From contig JBMNLP010000001.1 of NCBI GenBank assembly GCA_050952845.1, positions 1,426,001-1,490,000 on the forward strand: DNA of 64,000 nt, in the 5' to 3' direction. The DNA comes from JAGVSV01 sp050952845. Lineage in GTDB: Bacteria; Bacillota; Clostridia; Christensenellales; Aristaeellaceae. Under the pieces are notes generated by a model. The model had not been told where the DNA came from, searched no databases, and was given only the letters and a program-made list of their open reading frames with translations. Position numbers and translations under genes: made by a program. This document shows positions 1-8,503 of the stretch, in pieces. Position 1 is the first letter of the stretch. Each line of letters begins with the position of its first letter.

Positions 1-535
1 ATACTGCGGAAAGACCGACTTGCCCCTTACAGAAGATGGCCTGCAAGCCATCAAGACCCTGGCAGCCCAGGATATCTACCCTGACCTGGAAGGCTTAGCT
101 GTTTACACTTCGGGCTTGTTGCGCACCCAGCAAACCCTGGAGGCCATCTATGGCCCGGTGCCTCATGATACCTTGCCCGGCTTTCAAGAGATGGACTTTG
201 GCGCATTTGAAATGAAAAGTTATGAACAGCTGAAAAACAATCCGGATTATATTGCCTGGATTGAAGACCCATCAGGTCAGGTGCCGTGCCCCGGAGGCGA
301 CAGCGCAGAAAGCTTTACCCACAGGGTGTTCTCTGCCTTTGAAATCCTGAAAAAAAAGAACAGCTCTGCCCTGGTGATCTGTCACGGCGGTGTCATTGCC
401 AAGCTGATGCAGCACCTCTTCCCCCAGGAACCGCGGCATTTCTATCAGTGGCAGCCTAAGCCGGGAGAAGGCTATACGCTATCTTTAGCAAAAGAGAATG
501 TCAGCTGTTTTCTAAAGATTTCTCCTGATAAATAG
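1..535 (+). CDS. Histidine phosphatase family protein (5' end outside window)
   Basis: This is the C-terminal part of a phosphoglycerate-mutase-like histidine phosphatase. The frame is open from base 2 and reads YCGKTDLPLTEDG, the segment that normally follows the catalytic RHG motif, so the start and the phosphohistidine lie upstream of the window. The second catalytic histidine is visible in ALVICHGGVIAKL, and the acidic residue in the EMDFGAFE segment. Relatives include alpha-ribazole phosphatase (CobC) and broad-specificity phosphatases, and the substrate cannot be told from the sequence. It converges on larC with only about 26 bases between the stop codons. Confidence 0.8.
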   Translation, partial: YCGKTDLPLTEDGLQAIKTLAAQDIYPDLEGLAVYTSGLLRTQQTLEAIYGPVPHDTLPGFQEMDFGAFEMKSYEQLKNNPDYIAWIEDPSGQVPCPGGDSAESFTHRVFSAFEILKKKNSSALVICHGGVIAKLMQHLFPQEPRHFYQWQPKPGEGYTLSLAKENVSCFLKISPDK

Positions 536-561
536 AAAACAAAATGCACCTTATAGCAAAT

Positions 562-1839
562 TCACTTATCATGCTCAATCAAGACAATTGCATCTGCAAT
601 ACTTATGTCTCTTTCCTTTGCAATACGAGACAGATCGTCATATTCGTATTTTGAACGGGTTACTCCGTATCCGCCGGAATCTTTGCGCCGCACGGGACCA
701 TAGGAAGTATTCAAAACGGTCACTGTTCTATCCAGCACATAACGATGCATTTCGACCTGCCTGAGCCCGATGGTCGATGTGTATCTGAAAAGAGACTCAA
801 TGATTTTTTCTTTATCCTTTTCTTTGCATATGGTACAAAGCAACGTGCCTGGACGGGACTTTTTCATACCGATGGGAACAGTGTAAACTTCCGATGCACC
901 ATTTTCAAACAATCTCTCTGTGGCAAATCCGATTTGTTCTGCCGTCATGTCATCCACATTGCAGGAAAGCTCCAGTACCATATCGGTCCTGTCCTCTGCC
1001 TCACCCAGAAAAGCACGGACACAATTGGCCGCAGGAAAATCCTTCTTTCCCATTCCGTAGCCGATGGCTTTGGTCTTCATGACCGGCATTGCCCCAAAGC
1101 GATCGGCGTAGTATTTGAGCAAGGCTGCTCCGGTCGGCGTGCATAGCTCGCTCCTGATGCTTCCGCCGTAAATGGGAACATCTCTAAGAATGTGTGCAGT
1201 AGCGGGAGCCGGTACCGGCAGGATTCCATGGGCACACTTCACCTGGCCACTCCCCACATGGACAGGCGACACAACCACCTCATCCGGGGAAAGCACATCC
1301 ATCAGCAAGCAAACCGCTGTGATATCCGCAACAGCATCCATTGTCCCCACTTCATGGAAATGAATATCGGACACAGGCACTCCATGGACGTGACTCTCCG
1401 CCTCGGCAATCAAACTGTAGACCGCCATCACATCATCCTTCACCCTGTCGGAAATGGGGAGATGATCGCGTACGATATGTTCGATATCGTAGAGTCCACG
1501 ATGCGTATGACTGTGATCATGGTCGTGGTCGTGATGATGAGAGTGAGCATATTCATGTTCTGAATGATGGTCGTGATGTTTACGATCTTTACCATAGTCA
1601 TGATCATGCTCATCGTCATAGTCGTGGCTCTCTTCTTCTATACCGTCTACTGTAACTGACACACGGGTTCCGGCAATGCCGCATTTTACAGAAGGAATCC
1701 GCTCTATGTGAACCCCCTGCAGCTTAAGCGCATTCATCTGTTCAATAAAGGCATCGGGGTTGGGTAAAAGTTCTAACAGAGCCGCTGAAAGCATATCCCC
1801 GGCAGCTCCCATCGCACAATCCAGATATAGTATTTTCAT
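562..1839 (-). CDS. larC: Nickel-pincer cofactor biosynthesis protein LarC (nickel insertase)
   Basis: LarC inserts nickel into the pyridinium bis-thiocarboxylate precursor to finish the nickel-pincer nucleotide used by lactate racemase and related enzymes. The protein has 425 residues, the usual full length. The N-terminus MKILYLDCAMGAAGDM is typical, and a very histidine- and aspartate-rich stretch at about residues 71-113 is a likely nickel-binding region. In Lactobacillus plantarum the gene is split and read by a programmed frameshift, whereas here it is one continuous frame. It follows larB by three bases. No larA-type racemase lies in the window. Confidence 0.93.
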   Translation of the reverse strand: MKILYLDCAMGAAGDMLSAALLELLPNPDAFIEQMNALKLQGVHIERIPSVKCGIAGTRVSVTVDGIEEESHDYDDEHDHDYGKDRKHHDHHSEHEYAHSHHHDHDHDHSHTHRGLYDIEHIVRDHLPISDRVKDDVMAVYSLIAEAESHVHGVPVSDIHFHEVGTMDAVADITAVCLLMDVLSPDEVVVSPVHVGSGQVKCAHGILPVPAPATAHILRDVPIYGGSIRSELCTPTGAALLKYYADRFGAMPVMKTKAIGYGMGKKDFPAANCVRAFLGEAEDRTDMVLELSCNVDDMTAEQIGFATERLFENGASEVYTVPIGMKKSRPGTLLCTICKEKDKEKIIESLFRYTSTIGLRQVEMHRYVLDRTVTVLNTSYGPVRRKDSGGYGVTRSKYEYDDLSRIAKERDISIADAIVLIEHDK

Positions 1840-1842
1840 TGA

Positions 1843-2604
1843 TTATTCCTCCTTTTTTGTTCCCATGTGGTTAATCATGCTTGCAAGATAGCCGGCCCCA
1901 AAACCATTGTCGATGTTCACCACCGATACGCCGCTGGCACAGGAATTGAGCATGGATAAAAGCGCTGAAAGCCCATGGAACGAAGCACCGTAACCCACGC
2001 TGGTGGGCACTGCAATGACAGGACAATCGACCAATCCTCCGATTACGCTTGCAAGTGCTCCCTCCATCCCGGCTACAGCGATAATAACGCTGGCGCTCAT
2101 CATATCGTCCAGATGGGCAAGTGTCCGATGCAACCCAGCCACACCCACATCATATAGCCTGACAACCACATTGCCCAGTGCCTCAGCTGTGAGCGCAGCC
2201 TCCTCAGCGACCGGAATATCGCTGGTGCCGCCGGTAGCTACTACGATTCTGCCGAGGCCATCAGGCTGAGGAAGTTTGCCAAATATACCTACCTTGGCTT
2301 CCTGATGGTAGGTAAGGGGATATTCCTCGCTGATGATTGCAGATGCTTCCGGCGCTAAACGGGTAATGAGAATCGTCCCCTGACGATTCTTTTGCATGAC
2401 TTTGATGATACCTATCATCTGTTCCGGGGTTTTTCCCGCGCCATAGATGACTTCGGCTGTCCCTTTGCGTATCTTTCGATGAAGGTCTACCTTGGCATAA
2501 CCGATATCTTCAAATGGCTTTGTTTTGATTTTCAGCAAGGCATCATCCACTGAAAGAATTCCAGCCTGTACATCATTCAATATTCGCTTAATTTCATTGT
2601 TCAT
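1843..2604 (-). CDS. larB: Nickel-pincer cofactor biosynthesis protein LarB
   Basis: LarB carboxylates and hydrolyses nicotinic acid adenine dinucleotide, the first step of nickel-pincer cofactor synthesis. The C-terminal half is a PurE/AIR-carboxylase-like domain, seen in VVATGGTSDIPVAEEAALTAEALG and in the glycine-rich AVAGMEGALASVIGGL segment. The start chosen is MNNEIKRILNDV. An upstream in-frame start (2616) would lengthen the overlap with larE. With the chosen start the gene still overlaps the larE end by 11 bases, which suggests translational coupling. Confidence 0.93.
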   Translation of the reverse strand: MNNEIKRILNDVQAGILSVDDALLKIKTKPFEDIGYAKVDLHRKIRKGTAEVIYGAGKTPEQMIGIIKVMQKNRQGTILITRLAPEASAIISEEYPLTYHQEAKVGIFGKLPQPDGLGRIVVATGGTSDIPVAEEAALTAEALGNVVVRLYDVGVAGLHRTLAHLDDMMSASVIIAVAGMEGALASVIGGLVDCPVIAVPTSVGYGASFHGLSALLSMLNSCASGVSVVNIDNGFGAGYLASMINHMGTKKEE

Positions 2605-3376
2605 TCCGCACCTCAAAATCCAACAGCACTCCGCTGTAATACTTTCTAAGCTCAGTCAGAACAACATTTCGCCGATCCCATAGCATCGGCAACTGGTTTT
2701 CTGACATCTGCAGCCTTGCGCAGCCATCCATCAAACGTATGCGAAAATTGCTGAACCCCAGAGAAAGGAGAAAATCCTCTGCTTTCTCTGTTTTCTGAAG
2801 CTTCTCAAGCGTAATTTCTTCTCCCGTAGGGATACGAGTAGCAAGGCAAGCATAAGCAGGTTTGTCCCATGTGAATAATCCGGCTGCTCGGGAAAGACGC
2901 CGTATTTCCGCTTTGGAAAGCCCGCATTCCCTTAGCGGGGAACGAACAGACAACTCCTTAAGGACGCGCATTCCAAGTCTGTCCCCTGCATCATCCGAAG
3001 CGTTGGTGCCATCTATTAAAACAGGGAAGCCGTCAGCTCCCGCTGCCTGCAATATTGCAGAGAGTATCTTATGTTTGCAATGATAGCATCGGTTTTCGGG
3101 ATTAGCGAGAATCTTCGGTTCAGCCAGAATATCAAGAGAGAGAATTTTTATGTCTGCTTTCAGCTCGTCTGCCAAGCGTACAGCATCATCTAACTCGAAC
3201 TGAGGTTGAAAAACGGTTTTTACATAATAAGCTTGAACCTGTACACCATGTTTCATGGCTGCATAGAGCAAATAAGAAGAATCTACGCCACCGGAAAAAG
3301 CCAGAGAAATTTTAGGATTGTTTTCGAAAAAACCTTGTAACTTCAAAGCAATGACCTCTGCTGATTCTTTATCCAT
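2594..3376 (-). CDS. larE: ATP-dependent sulfur transferase LarE
   Basis: LarE is a PP-loop enzyme that adenylates the LarB product and transfers sulfur to it. In the best-studied member the sulfur comes from a sacrificial cysteine. The PP-loop SGGVDSS is at about residues 29-35. The motif YACLATRIPTGEEIT contains the conserved cysteine, and CYHCKH is a second cysteine pair. The annotated ATG lies only about five bases from a -10 box, so either the message is leaderless or translation begins at an internal TTG near 3346, which follows an AGAGGT sequence. First gene of the larE-larB-larC operon. Confidence 0.92.
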   Translation of the reverse strand: MDKESAEVIALKLQGFFENNPKISLAFSGGVDSSYLLYAAMKHGVQVQAYYVKTVFQPQFELDDAVRLADELKADIKILSLDILAEPKILANPENRCYHCKHKILSAILQAAGADGFPVLIDGTNASDDAGDRLGMRVLKELSVRSPLRECGLSKAEIRRLSRAAGLFTWDKPAYACLATRIPTGEEITLEKLQKTEKAEDFLLSLGFSNFRIRLMDGCARLQMSENQLPMLWDRRNVVLTELRKYYSGVLLDFEVRNEQ

Positions 3377-3381
3377 TTTCC

Positions 3382-3410
3382 ATCATAGTGGAATCAGCAC
3401 TTTCAGTCAA
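3382..3410 (-). promoter_or_regulatory. Putative sigma-A promoter of the lar operon
   Basis: Read on the minus strand, TTGACT and TATGAT are separated by 17 bases. The expected transcription start falls at about 3375, essentially at the annotated larE ATG. The match is good, but the lack of a leader is odd. Confidence 0.6.
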
Positions 3411-3534
3411 ATTAGAACGAGTTAGTCTCCACAAAGCAGACAATAGCTGGACACAAAGATCGAGAAAAACCGACGAATAGTATAGAAAACCAGAAATGCT
3501 TAAGATTCTCCTAAAGTTAATGAGGCATAAAATG

Positions 3535-3577
3535 AAACCCCCGCAAGCCTTGATTATTCTTGACTTTCGGGGGTTTT
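3535..3577 (-). terminator. Rho-independent terminator of the tRNA operon
   Basis: A nine-base-pair stem (AAACCCCCG with CGGGGGTTT) flanked by T/A-rich sequence lies just after the tRNA-Cys gene in the direction of transcription. Confidence 0.75.
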
Positions 3578-3581
3578 AGTC

Positions 3582-3656
3582 TGGAGGCGCCATCCAGATT
3601 TGAACTGGAGAATAAAGGTTTTGCAGACCTTCGCCTTACCACTTGGCTATGGCGCC
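3582..3656 (-). tRNA. tRNA-Cys (anticodon GCA)
   Basis: The acceptor arms GGCGCC pair at both ends, the loop reads CTGCAAA with anticodon GCA, the T-arm carries GTTCAAATC, and the CCA end is encoded. It is the last gene of the five-tRNA operon. Confidence 0.95.
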
Positions 3657-3742
3657 ATGACCCGACCCGGATGCCGGGCTTTCATAATCGTACCCTCCTG
3701 CCGGCCTGACCAGATAGAAACAAAATGCCCTCAACCCCGAAG

Positions 3743-3818
3743 TGGAGCGGTAGACGAGGCTCGAACTCGCGACCTCAACCTTGGCAAGGTTGCGCTCTGC
3801 CAACTGAGCTACTACCGC
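3743..3818 (-). tRNA. tRNA-Gly (anticodon GCC)
   Basis: The acceptor GCGGTAG pairs with CTACCGC. The anticodon loop is TTGCCAA, the T-loop is GTTCGAGCC, and CCA is encoded. Confidence 0.95.
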
Positions 3819-3821
3819 TTG

Positions 3822-3897
3822 TGGTGCCTTGGGGCGGAATCGAACCACCGACACGCAGATTTTCAGTCTGCTGCTCTACCGACTGAGCTACCAAGGC
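3822..3897 (-). tRNA. tRNA-Phe (anticodon GAA)
   Basis: The acceptor GCCTTGG pairs with CCAAGGC. The anticodon loop is CTGAAAA, the T-loop is GTTCGATTC, and CCA is encoded. It lies four bases from the tRNA-Gly gene. Confidence 0.95.
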
Positions 3898-3901
3898 AGG
3901 T

Positions 3902-3978
3902 TGGCGACCCGGAAGGGGCTCGAACCCTCGACCTCCAGCGTGACAGGCTGGCATTCTAACCAACTGAACTACCGGGCC
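3902..3978 (-). tRNA. tRNA-Asp (anticodon GTC)
   Basis: The acceptor GGCCCGG pairs with CCGGGTC (one G-T pair). The anticodon loop is CTGTCAC, the T-loop is GTTCGAGCC, and CCA is encoded. Confidence 0.95.
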
Positions 3979-3984
3979 ACTTGA

Positions 3985-4060
3985 TGGTGGGAACAACAGG
4001 GCTCGAACCTGTGACCCTCTGCTTGTAAGGCAGATGCTCTCCCAGCTGAGCTATGTTCCC
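3985..4060 (-). tRNA. tRNA-Val (anticodon TAC)
   Basis: The acceptor GGGAACA pairs with TGTTCCC. The anticodon loop is CTTACAA, the T-loop is GTTCGAGCC, and CCA is encoded. First gene of the tRNA operon. Confidence 0.95.
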
Positions 4061-4084
4061 CTCCGCTCGCAAAAGCGCTTGTTT

Positions 4085-4113
4085 ATATTACATGGCAATA
4101 TATGCTTTGTCAA
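4085..4113 (-). promoter_or_regulatory. Strong sigma-A promoter of the tRNA operon
   Basis: On the minus strand a consensus TTGACA is followed after exactly 17 bases by TAATAT. It lies about 25 bases before tRNA-Val, as expected for a stable-RNA promoter. Confidence 0.85.
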
Positions 4114-4171
4114 GCATAAAAAAATCAGAAAAAATTAAGTGGGGCTGAACGCAGTTAGGTACAACATGGCT

Positions 4172-7100
4172 TTATAAAAAACTGAACAAATCAAGTTGAT
4201 TGGTTTCGGACAAGCCCTTGAGTGCGCCCACCGCCCTGAGCGTGTCGATGCAAGTGGTATTCACCTTGGTGCGCGCCTTCAGATCCTCAATGGATAAAAA
4301 GGGCTCATGCCGGCTTTCTATGATGCTGATGGCAGCTTGCTCGCCAAATCCCTTCAGCGACCGGAAGGGAGCGCGGAGCGCGTTGCCTTCTATCAGAAAA
4401 TCCGACACAGCGCTCTTATTCAGGTCCGGCGGCAGAAACGAATAACCACGTGCGCACATTTCGTTAACGATCTCCAGCGTGACGATGTCTTCCTTCTCTG
4501 CCATGGTCTGCTCCCTTGTATCCGCCTGATATAAAGTTTCAAGCATTTCCCGAATGTATGAAGCAGGCTTGATCATCGTCACGGCGTCAAACCTGTCGGC
4601 ACGGATGGAAAAATACGCTGCGTAATAAGCCAGCGGGTGATAAACCTTATACCACCCAACCCTGAGCGCCATGATCACATAGGCAACGGCGTGACCCTTG
4701 GGAAACATGTAACCGATCTTGTTGCAGCTTTCTATAAACCAATCGGGAACCTGTGCTGCTACCATAGCAGCCTCCATCTCCTGTGTCAGCTTCCTGCCCT
4801 TGCGCACGTTTTCCATTGCATCAAATGACAGCTTTGTAGGAAGGCCGACAGAAATCAAATAGTTCATGATGTCTTCCCGGGTACAGATACACTCGCTCAG
4901 CGGAGCAATGCCGCTGCTGATGATATCCTTTGTGTTGCCAAGCCATACGCCTGTTCCGTGCGACAGGCCGGATACCCGGATCAGCTCCTCCATGGTGGTA
5001 GGCTTCGTATCCAGCAGCATCTGCCTGACAAACGGCGTCCCAAACTCAGGAATTCCCAGCGTGCCCGTCTGGCATCCGATGTCATCCGCGCTGATTCCAA
5101 GCGCATCAGGCGAGGTGAACAGCGACATCACCTGCGCGTCATCCAGCGGTATGTCACGGTAGTTGGTATCTGTCAGCTTCTCCAGCTTGTGCACCATGGT
5201 CGGGTCATCATGCCCAAGCACATCGAGTTTCACCAGAATATCGTGCATAGATCCAAAGTCAAAGTGGGTGGTTACTACATTCTTATCCTTATCGTCCGCC
5301 GGGTGCTGAACGGCTGTAAATTGCGCAATGTCATACTCCTTGGGTAGGATCACCATGCCGCCTGGGTGCTGGCCGGTTGTTCGCTTCACGCCTGTACAGC
5401 GGGATGCAAGACGCATCGCTTCTGCGCTTGATATCGCTTCACCGCGTTCTTCATAATACTTGTTGATCATGCTGATGGCAGTTTTTTCCTGAAGCGTGCC
5501 GATGGTGCCTGCCCGGTATACATAACCGCTGCCAAACAATTCCTCCACATACGCATGGGCGGTTGACTGGTACTCGCCTGAAAAATTCAAGTCGATATCG
5601 GGTACCTTGTCCCCCTTGAATCCTAAGAATACCTCAAATGGAATATCATACCCATCCTTGATCATCTGCTGGCCGCAATGGCTGCACATCCTGTCTGGCA
5701 AATCAATCCCCACCTTGTACTCCCTGGGAACGTCAAAATCAGATGTCCGACACCTGGCACAGCGATAGTGAGGGGGCAACGGGTTAACCTCTGTGATATT
5801 GCACATGCGGGCGACAAAGGATGAGCCGATCGACCCCCTGCTGCCAACCAGATAACCGTCTGCCTCAGACCTGGAGACCAGTTTGTTGGCAATGCTGTAC
5901 AGCGTGGCGTACCCATAGCCAATGATCGCGCTCAGCTCCTTGTCGAGCCGGGCTTTGATCAGATCGGGCAGGTTATCGCCATATAATGCCTGCGCATTTT
6001 GCCTGGCCATGGTTTCTATTTCATCTTCAGCTTCTTCCCAAACCGGCGAAAAGGTCGTCTTGTTTTCAGGATGTTTGGGGTACAGCGATATTTCCTCTAT
6101 CTGCGCGGCAATGGTATGAGGTACGGTGATAACAATTTCCTCCGCCTTCTCCTCCCCCAGGTAAGGCGTAAACTCCGCCAGCATTTCCTTGGTTGTTTTG
6201 AAATTCATCACCGGCAGCAGGTCATAGTCGCTGCTGTGCTGGCTATGGTGCAGAATTTTACGGACAATGGCGTCCTCTTCCTCCAGATAATGAGCGTCAC
6301 CCGTGGCAGCCACCGGTATCCCCAGCTTGCTGCCAAGGCTGACAATCTTCTGGTTGATGTGAACCAATTCATCCCTATCTCTGACAATGCCCTTGCTGAC
6401 CAGCAAGGCATGGTTGCCAACAGGTTGTACTTCAAGATAATCATAAAACGAAGCAATATCTTCAAGCACTGTGTCCGGCTCACCGCGCAGCACAGCCTGG
6501 AACAACTCGCCTTCGCTGCAGGCGGAGCCAACAAAAATGCCTTCGCGATACTGCTGAATAACATCGCGCGGAACTTTGGGTGTCACATGGAAATACTCTA
6601 AATGTGCTAAGGAGACAATGCGGTTGATATTTTCCAGCCCCTGCCTGTTTTTTACGAGCAGAACGGTGTGCATTGATTTGGTCTTTGTATAACCCTTGGT
6701 GTATACATCAATGTCCGCAATGGTTTCGGCGCCTTGTTCCATGATGTTCTTCAACATGATGTCCAGGCATTGTGCCGTAGCCGTCGCGTCATGGATGGCG
6801 CGGTGGGCATTTTTTAGCGAGACGCCCAGGTACTTGCATACATTGGACAGCCTGTAGCGGTTCAGCTGCGGGTACAGCTTCTGCGCAAAGGACAGCGTGT
6901 CGATCTCCGGTGCATCGAATGCAAGGTCTAGGCGTTTCAGCTCGTGCTTTAATATGGAGCTATCAAACTCAATGTTATGCGCCGCGATGGGGCTTGTTCC
7001 GATAAACGACAGCAGCTTGGGCAACACCTCAGCAGCGGACGGGGCATCCATCAGCTCCTGGTCGGTGATGCCGGTAATCTGCGTGATAACGGGCTTGAGC

Positions 7101-8500
7101 GGCACGCCCGGGTTAACATAGGACGTGAATGTATCGGTAATCTGTCCATTTTCAAGCCGGACGGCGCCGATCTCAATGATTCGTTCAACTTTTGTGTTCA
7201 AGCCGGTTGTTTCAAAGTCAATGACTGTGATGGGGGCTTGGATCGGCATATGAACCGCATGCCGCACGATGTTCTCGCTGTCGATCATGTAAGCTTCAAG
7301 CCCCGGAATCAAGCGGATTTTAGCGCGGGCAGCTGCCGAAAATGCCTCAGGGAACGCCTGTACAACGCCGTGATCTGTGATTGCTACGGCAACATGGCCC
7401 CACTGAGCCGCCCTGTTGATCAGCTCAGTGGGCGACATGACCCCGTCCAGCGCACTCATCTGGGTGTGCGCGTGCAGCTCCACACGCTTGACGGGTGCGT
7501 TGTCCATTCTGTCAGGCAGGTCCACATGCATGATGTCCCTGGCCATCAACACCAGCGCATTGTCGAACGTATCATGCTGGCAGGTGCCGCGTACCCGTAT
7601 GCCCTTATCCTCCTGAATCTGACTGACAATATGTTCCAGCGCCTTGATCTCATCTTCCGTGATGGCGGTATCTTCCTCCTCGCCCTTAAAACGGGAAGCG
7701 CGGTATCTGAGAAACAGCTTGCATTTGATGCTGTCGGTATAATCTGTCACAATGAAGGACAGCAACACCATTTCCTTCCCGGGAATATCCTTCCTTTCAA
7801 CGCTGACAATCTTGCCTTCGACCGTGACCCTGCCTGATGTTTCATTGAGCCCCTTGATCGGCACGGGTTTTTCAGCGATCGCGCGGCCCTTGATCTGAAG
7901 CCGTCGCCTCCTGACGTTTTCTTTCTTTTTCGGCTTCAGTTCACTGGCTTGTATTGCAGCATCCAGCTCTTCTTTTTCACGCTCACGGGTTTCTTTGATG
8001 CGTTGAAGGCGCTTATCAAAGTCATCCTTCACGCGAAAATCAATGGGGGGCTGGATGCGAAACACATCATGGATGGCGTTGGATAGGATGCGTTGCGCGT
8101 TTTCCTCCTTAAGGTAGTCGACGGCGAAAGCATCCGGCAACTCCAAGATAACTGCGCCCTGCTCACCTACCCATACAATGTCGTTTAACCAGGACACCGC
8201 CGAAGGAAAGGCACGCGTCAAAATGCCGTTGAGCACCCCGGCATATACGCCGGGGTCGCACAGGAAGGCCTCGGCAAGGCCGGGCGACGCAATCCGCAGC
8301 GAAAAATCAAGCAACGGCAGCGCATGCTGAAGCGCTTTCTTCAACGCGGTAAAATCCTCTCGTCCCACCACGGTTTCAGACAAAAAATAAATGACTGCCC
8401 TGTTTGTTTTTCTGCTGTACTCAACCCGGTCAATGGAAAGCTGGCCTTTCAGGGACGGCAAAGCCTGGTCTATCTTCTCCAGCAATTCTGTGTAATTCAT
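4172..8500 (-). CDS. polC: DNA polymerase III alpha subunit, PolC type
   Basis: PolC is the replicative polymerase of Bacillota and carries its own proofreading exonuclease. The 1442 residues show the family order. An OB-fold lies near residues 225-310. A PHP domain begins at VELHAHTQMSALDG (near 340) and is interrupted by a DnaQ-like exonuclease starting at VIDFETTGL (near 426). The polymerase domain carries the catalytic PDIDLNFSGEYQ segment (near 967). The C-terminal NQLDLFSFL matches a sliding-clamp-binding motif. The gene follows ispG by three bases and ends the frr-to-polC run. Confidence 0.98.
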   Translation of the reverse strand: MNYTELLEKIDQALPSLKGQLSIDRVEYSRKTNRAVIYFLSETVVGREDFTALKKALQHALPLLDFSLRIASPGLAEAFLCDPGVYAGVLNGILTRAFPSAVSWLNDIVWVGEQGAVILELPDAFAVDYLKEENAQRILSNAIHDVFRIQPPIDFRVKDDFDKRLQRIKETREREKEELDAAIQASELKPKKKENVRRRRLQIKGRAIAEKPVPIKGLNETSGRVTVEGKIVSVERKDIPGKEMVLLSFIVTDYTDSIKCKLFLRYRASRFKGEEEDTAITEDEIKALEHIVSQIQEDKGIRVRGTCQHDTFDNALVLMARDIMHVDLPDRMDNAPVKRVELHAHTQMSALDGVMSPTELINRAAQWGHVAVAITDHGVVQAFPEAFSAAARAKIRLIPGLEAYMIDSENIVRHAVHMPIQAPITVIDFETTGLNTKVERIIEIGAVRLENGQITDTFTSYVNPGVPLKPVITQITGITDQELMDAPSAAEVLPKLLSFIGTSPIAAHNIEFDSSILKHELKRLDLAFDAPEIDTLSFAQKLYPQLNRYRLSNVCKYLGVSLKNAHRAIHDATATAQCLDIMLKNIMEQGAETIADIDVYTKGYTKTKSMHTVLLVKNRQGLENINRIVSLAHLEYFHVTPKVPRDVIQQYREGIFVGSACSEGELFQAVLRGEPDTVLEDIASFYDYLEVQPVGNHALLVSKGIVRDRDELVHINQKIVSLGSKLGIPVAATGDAHYLEEEDAIVRKILHHSQHSSDYDLLPVMNFKTTKEMLAEFTPYLGEEKAEEIVITVPHTIAAQIEEISLYPKHPENKTTFSPVWEEAEDEIETMARQNAQALYGDNLPDLIKARLDKELSAIIGYGYATLYSIANKLVSRSEADGYLVGSRGSIGSSFVARMCNITEVNPLPPHYRCARCRTSDFDVPREYKVGIDLPDRMCSHCGQQMIKDGYDIPFEVFLGFKGDKVPDIDLNFSGEYQSTAHAYVEELFGSGYVYRAGTIGTLQEKTAISMINKYYEERGEAISSAEAMRLASRCTGVKRTTGQHPGGMVILPKEYDIAQFTAVQHPADDKDKNVVTTHFDFGSMHDILVKLDVLGHDDPTMVHKLEKLTDTNYRDIPLDDAQVMSLFTSPDALGISADDIGCQTGTLGIPEFGTPFVRQMLLDTKPTTMEELIRVSGLSHGTGVWLGNTKDIISSGIAPLSECICTREDIMNYLISVGLPTKLSFDAMENVRKGRKLTQEMEAAMVAAQVPDWFIESCNKIGYMFPKGHAVAYVIMALRVGWYKVYHPLAYYAAYFSIRADRFDAVTMIKPASYIREMLETLYQADTREQTMAEKEDIVTLEIVNEMCARGYSFLPPDLNKSAVSDFLIEGNALRAPFRSLKGFGEQAAISIIESRHEPFLSIEDLKARTKVNTTCIDTLRAVGALKGLSETNQLDLFSFL

Positions 8501-8503
8501 ACC

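Noticed and set aside
1498..1632. CAT/ATG-rich stretch looking like a DNA tandem repeat
   Set aside because: It is the coding sequence for the His/Asp-rich part of LarC, not a regular repeat.
3600..3959. A 119-codon open frame through the tRNA cluster
   Set aside because: It crosses four clear tRNA genes on the other strand. The translation is the known artefact of tRNA repeats.
3582..4060. tRNA cluster as an integration site for a mobile island carrying lar
   Set aside because: No integrase, no repeated tRNA 3' end and no mobile-element remnants were found. Only the base composition differs.
6977..7837. A 286-codon open frame on the plus strand
   Set aside because: It is antisense to the exonuclease and PHP regions of polC and resembles no known protein.
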